Assembly: GCF_030644225.1 (NCBI RefSeq)
Contig: NZ_CP128650.1
Location: forward strand, 1,064,001 to 1,128,000
Length of the DNA stretch: 64,000 nucleotides
Direction of reading: 5' to 3'
DNA from: Selenomonas dianae
GTDB lineage: Bacteria > Bacillota > Negativicutes > Selenomonadales > Selenomonadaceae
The notes under the pieces are model-generated. The model saw only the letters and a list, made by a program, of their open reading frames with translations. It was not told where the DNA came from and made no database searches. A program made the translations under genes and the position numbers. Shown piece after piece: positions 60,774-64,000 of this stretch. Position 1 is the first letter of the stretch; each line of letters opens with the position of its first letter.

Positions 60774-61399
60774 CTGCTTCCCTCCTGTCCATGACGAATA
60801 AAGTTCTGAATGATGTTTAGTCCAATATCCCCCGATTTTTCGGGATGAAATTGCGTTGCCATGATATTTCCGGCAGATATGGATGCCGTAATTTTCTCTC
60901 CATAGAAGCAGGTTGATGAAACAATATCCTTATTCTCCGGTACTGCATGATAGCTGTGCACAAAATATACATAGGAAGCCTGTGGTATTCCCTTAAATAA
61001 GCCCCGATCCCTATGTGCTTCCAAAATATCAAGTGCATTCCAGCCCATATGCGGGATTTTTTCATTTGGCGCCGAAATCTTTCGTACACAACCATCCAGA
61101 AAACCAAGCCCATCTATCCCCGCGGATTCCTCGCTGCCCGAAAAAAGAATTTGAAGCCCTATGCAGATACCAAGCAAGGGGATCTCACGATCAACGCATT
61201 CGCGCATTGCAGGAATCAAGCCGGATGCCTGGAGCTGTTTCATGCAGTCTCCAAAGGCACCCACGCCTGGCAATACGATTTTATCCGAGGCGAGAATATC
61301 TTCGCTTCTGGAGCTGACACGAACCTCTTCCCCCAATGCGATAAATGCTTTTTCAACACTGAATAAATTTCCAACACCATAATTTATTATTGTAATCAT
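60770..61399 (-). CDS. hisH: Imidazole glycerol phosphate synthase subunit HisH
   Basis: The glutamine amidotransferase half of HisFH. The 209-residue class I amidotransferase has the nucleophile in L-L-G-I-C-I-G-L-Q (Cys), plus F-V-H-S-Y and T-Q-F-H-P-E-K-S for the His-Glu pair. It passes ammonia to HisF. Confidence 0.97.
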   Translation of the reverse strand: MITIINYGVGNLFSVEKAFIALGEEVRVSSRSEDILASDKIVLPGVGAFGDCMKQLQASGLIPAMRECVDREIPLLGICIGLQILFSGSEESAGIDGLGFLDGCVRKISAPNEKIPHMGWNALDILEAHRDRGLFKGIPQASYVYFVHSYHAVPENKDIVSSTCFYGEKITASISAGNIMATQFHPEKSGDIGLNIIQNFIRHGQEGSR

Positions 61400-61409
61400 A
61401 ATGAACGCC

Positions 61410-62009
61410 TCACAGAAGTCCCTTAGTCGACGGAATCATATCCTCCAGTCGCGCATCCTTCTCTGCAGCGATTCGAAGCGCGTGTGCAACTGCCTTAAAT
61501 ATCGCCTCCACTTTGTGATGTGAGTTCGTTCCATAGAGGATCTTCACATGAAGCGTGAGCCCTGCATGAAAAGCAAATGCACGCAGGAACTCCTCTGTAA
61601 GCTCCGTATCATAACCGCCGATCATCGGCGTCATCGGTGTATCTCCGGGGTCGTAAACGAGAAAGGGGCGCCCGCTGATATCCAAAGCCGCCAATACGAG
61701 TGTCTCATCCATGGGCAGATAGAATGATCCATACCTCGTAATACCGCGCTTTTCTCCAAGTGCAGCATAGAACGCCTGCCCCATCGTAATGCCGATATCC
61801 TCAACAGAGTGGTGCCCATCGACTTCAATATCGCCATCACATTTTACAGTCAAGTCAAATCGTCCATGAGACGCAAACAGTGTCAGCATATGATCGAAAA
61901 AGCCGATGCCCGTATCAATCTCGGAGACTCCTGTGCCATCGATCCCGACGGAAACAGTTACGTCCGTTTCCCCTGTCTTTCGATGTATTTCCGCATTGCG
62001 TATGCTCAT
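61410..62009 (-). CDS. hisB: Imidazoleglycerol-phosphate dehydratase
   Basis: The monofunctional dehydratase (199 residues), without the phosphatase domain seen in enterobacteria. Metal ligands lie in the G-F-F-D-H-M-L and D-G-H-H-S-V-E-D motifs. The second repeat ends in the H-A-G-L-T-L-H and G-T-N-S-H-H-K-V-E-A motifs. Histidinol-phosphate phosphatase must be encoded elsewhere. Confidence 0.97.
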   Translation of the reverse strand: MSIRNAEIHRKTGETDVTVSVGIDGTGVSEIDTGIGFFDHMLTLFASHGRFDLTVKCDGDIEVDGHHSVEDIGITMGQAFYAALGEKRGITRYGSFYLPMDETLVLAALDISGRPFLVYDPGDTPMTPMIGGYDTELTEEFLRAFAFHAGLTLHVKILYGTNSHHKVEAIFKAVAHALRIAAEKDARLEDMIPSTKGLL

Positions 62010-63070
62010 GGATTCTCCTCCACAAAAAACTTCATAACACGATATACCTCGTCATTTTCATCCGCTCGACCAATGGAAATGCGCAGCATATTCTCCAGCT
62101 GCGGAGCTTTTCCAAAACTCCGTACCCCAATGCCGCATTTGATAAACTCTTTATTAAGCGCCTCTGCATGAGGATAATGAAGCAGAATGAAATTCGCATG
62201 AGATGGATAGACTGTCACAGAATCGAGTAAACTATACTTTTCCTGCATACGCTCACGCTCCGCACAGATCATCTGAATTTGCGGCTCAAATTCTGAGCGC
62301 ATTTGAAAGACTGTATCCGCTGTGACAAGTGACGGAACATTGATATGGTACGGCATATAGGTCTTTGCAACCATATTGATGATATTTTTGTGTGCCAACA
62401 TATAGCCAACACGGGACGAGGCAAGTGCATACGCCTTCGAAAAAGTACGTGCAATCATCATATGAGGATATTTTTTTAGAAGCGGAATGGATGTATTTCC
62501 ATAAAACTCAACGTATGCCTCATCAATTAGAAAAGCACATGATATACTTTCTGCAATATGCTCAAGCTCTGCCATAGTCAATACCTGCCCTGTCGGATTG
62601 TTCGGGTTGCAGATGACCGCGAGAGAAGCGTTGCTCTGATTGACTGCATGAATGAATCTCTCTACGTCCAGTGTATAGTTGTCGTCCAACGGAACAGATA
62701 CACCAACGGCATCTGCCACAGCAGCATAGATTCCGTACATGGAAAACGATGGCGTTGGATAAACAATTTTATGCGTATCATCGCCGCCAAAGGCATAAAA
62801 CACCTTCTCTATGATCTCACTCGAACCATTTCCAATGATTACATTTTCTTGACGATAGCCGTATGCCTCTCCGATCTGCTCGCAAAGCAGATCGTATTCC
62901 TCATTGGGATAGCGTGAAAATGCTATGCGTGACAGGCGTGTCATAACTCGTTCCTCTACCAATGGAGGAAGTCCGACATTCGATTCGTTGGCATTCACCT
63001 TGATGCGCCAATCCTGCTCGCTTGTGTCATAATGCGGCATCAATGCCAATCCATCACGATAGTTCAGCAT
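62006..63070 (-). CDS. hisC: Histidinol-phosphate aminotransferase
   Basis: A fold-type I PLP enzyme of 354 residues. Motifs: N-A-N-E-S near the N-terminus, N-P-N-N-P-T-G, D-E-A-Y-V-E-F, and the PLP lysine in A-R-T-F-S-K-A-Y-A-L-A. The start overlaps the hisD end by 17 bases and the stop overlaps hisB by 4 bases. The operon position supports HisC over other aminotransferases. Confidence 0.96.
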   Translation of the reverse strand: MLNYRDGLALMPHYDTSEQDWRIKVNANESNVGLPPLVEERVMTRLSRIAFSRYPNEEYDLLCEQIGEAYGYRQENVIIGNGSSEIIEKVFYAFGGDDTHKIVYPTPSFSMYGIYAAVADAVGVSVPLDDNYTLDVERFIHAVNQSNASLAVICNPNNPTGQVLTMAELEHIAESISCAFLIDEAYVEFYGNTSIPLLKKYPHMMIARTFSKAYALASSRVGYMLAHKNIINMVAKTYMPYHINVPSLVTADTVFQMRSEFEPQIQMICAERERMQEKYSLLDSVTVYPSHANFILLHYPHAEALNKEFIKCGIGVRSFGKAPQLENMLRISIGRADENDEVYRVMKFFVEENP

Positions 63071-64000
63071 TCTCTCTCCTCCTCATACGAATTGCACGCG
63101 CATGAGCCTCAAGACCTTCTGTTTCGGCAAGACGAATGATGTCATCGCTGACACTTTCGAGTGCTTCCTGTGTGTAGGATATGATGCTTGTACGTTTCAT
63201 AAAAGTCTCTACATTCAAAACAGAATAGAACCGTGCCGTCCCTCCCGTTGGCAGCACATGATTTGGCCCCGCAAAATAGTCCCCGAGCGGTTCCGGCGAA
63301 TATGCTCCGACAAAGATAGCACCGGCACATCGAATCTGAGGCAGCATATGGAAAGGATCTTTGACAAGAAGTTCCATATGTTCCGGTCCCGATACATTCG
63401 CAAGAATGACTGCCTGTTCCATATTCTCCGTCACGATAATACGTCCATTGTCCTCAATCGAGGCACGCGCAATATCCTTGCGCGGCAGACGTTCCAGCTG
63501 ACACAGCACCTCCTTCATGGATCGCTCCGCCAATATTCGGTCATCGGTAATGAGAATACTCGATGCAAGTGGGTCATGCTCTGCTTGACTGAGCAGATCT
63601 GCGGCTATGTAGGAAGGAGACGCACTGTCATCTGCCAAAATCAGAATTTCACTTGGTCCCGCGAGCATATCAATATCGACGTGACCATATACTTTTTTTT
63701 TGGCAAGTGTCACGAAGATATTGCCGGGACCAGTAATCTTATCGACACGTGGAACGTTCTCTGTTCCATATGCCATCGCTGAAATGGCCTGTGCTCCCCC
63801 CATTTTGAAGATCTTACGGATACCAAGGAAACGTGCCGCAACGAGAACATACGGATTGATCACACCGTCCTTAGTCGGGACAGACATAATGATCTCTCCT
63901 ACTCCTGCAACAAGGGCGGGAATCGCATTCATAAGTACCGATGAAGGATATGCTGCTGTCCCCCCAGGAACATAGATGCCAACGCGTGAGAGCGGAAGAA
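63054..64000 (-). CDS. hisD: Histidinol dehydrogenase, C-terminal part (5' end outside window)
   Basis: Oxidises histidinol to histidine in two NAD-dependent steps. The frame runs through the right edge, so the first part of the protein is missing. Visible motifs are Y-V-P-G-G-T-A-A-Y-P-S-S at the edge, G-G-A-Q-A-I-S-A-M-A-Y-G-T, G-P-G-N-I-F-V, the S-Q-A-E-H-D metal and base region, and G-P-N-H-V-L-P-T-G-G-T-A-R. hisZ or hisG may lie further right. Confidence 0.96.
   Translation of the reverse strand, partial: LPLSRVGIYVPGGTAAYPSSVLMNAIPALVAGVGEIIMSVPTKDGVINPYVLVAARFLGIRKIFKMGGAQAISAMAYGTENVPRVDKITGPGNIFVTLAKKKVYGHVDIDMLAGPSEILILADDSASPSYIAADLLSQAEHDPLASSILITDDRILAERSMKEVLCQLERLPRKDIARASIEDNGRIIVTENMEQAVILANVSGPEHMELLVKDPFHMLPQIRCAGAIFVGAYSPEPLGDYFAGPNHVLPTGGTARFYSVLNVETFMKRTSIISYTQEALESVSDDIIRLAETEGLEAHARAIRMRRRENAELS

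Noticed and set aside
1-64000. tRNA, rRNA, CRISPR arrays, prophage or IS transposases
   Set aside because: I looked through the intergenic stretches and saw no cloverleaf sequences, regular direct repeats, integrase or transposase genes. Base composition is also even across the window.

Overview
The window is chromosomal core DNA from a diderm Firmicute, most likely Selenomonas or a close relative in the Negativicutes. This is an inference from a mixture of traits. Firmicute-type genes (RNase J, MutS2, ScpA/ScpB, a UPF0735 ACT protein, SpoIID/LytB, an Rrf2 regulator) sit beside a small secreted protein that looks like an outer-membrane beta-barrel ending in Phe. A biotin-independent oxaloacetate-decarboxylase-type carboxyltransferase and a split transketolase are also present. 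Genes are dense, mostly on the plus strand, and often joined by ATGA-type stop/start overlaps. I see no rRNA, tRNA, CRISPR array, prophage, IS transposase or defence island.

Layout. 1-5.1 kb: the end of a DUF512 protein, der, plsY, then an ACT protein with hom and thrB, closed by a strong terminator. 5.2-13.2 kb: a complete argCJBDFGH operon whose promoter overlaps a perfect 10-bp-arm palindrome, a likely ArgR site. 13.3-17.8 kb: small outer-membrane protein, RNase J, two-gene transketolase. 18-27.3 kb: a lone iron-type solute-binding protein, rimO, pncC, two unrecognised secreted proteins, a D-malate/tartrate dehydrogenase-like gene, galU and a tandem pair of DUF445 membrane proteins. 27.3-32.9 kb (minus strand): an Rrf2 regulator, rpsI, rplM, a class I/II aminotransferase with a structured leader, lysC and class II fba. 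33-45 kb: smc, ftsY, a Nudix hydrolase, an M50 protease, scpA, scpB, a U32 protease and mutS2. 45.3-54.4 kb: a class A penicillin-binding protein, tyrS, yebC, ruvC, ruvA, ruvB, queH, spoIID, queA. 54.4-64 kb: an SGNH hydrolase (minus), a corrinoid adenosyltransferase (plus), the oadA-type carboxyltransferase (minus), and a minus-strand his operon hisD-C-B-H-A-F-IE entering from the right edge.

How the genes work together. Arginine, histidine and aspartate-family (lysC, hom, thrB) synthesis are the main metabolic themes. smc, scpA and scpB make up the condensin complex, ruvABC the Holliday-junction resolvasome, and queA with queH two steps of queuosine synthesis.

No large undescribed system is visible. 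The least explained signals are in the non-coding DNA. One is a roughly 160-bp palindromic dispersed element, with two full copies and one possible end, always just downstream of a stop codon. Another is a structured 5' leader before the aminotransferase gene. A third is a possible small RNA between the corrinoid adenosyltransferase and oadA. The last is a terminator-like hairpin lying 12 nt before ruvC.
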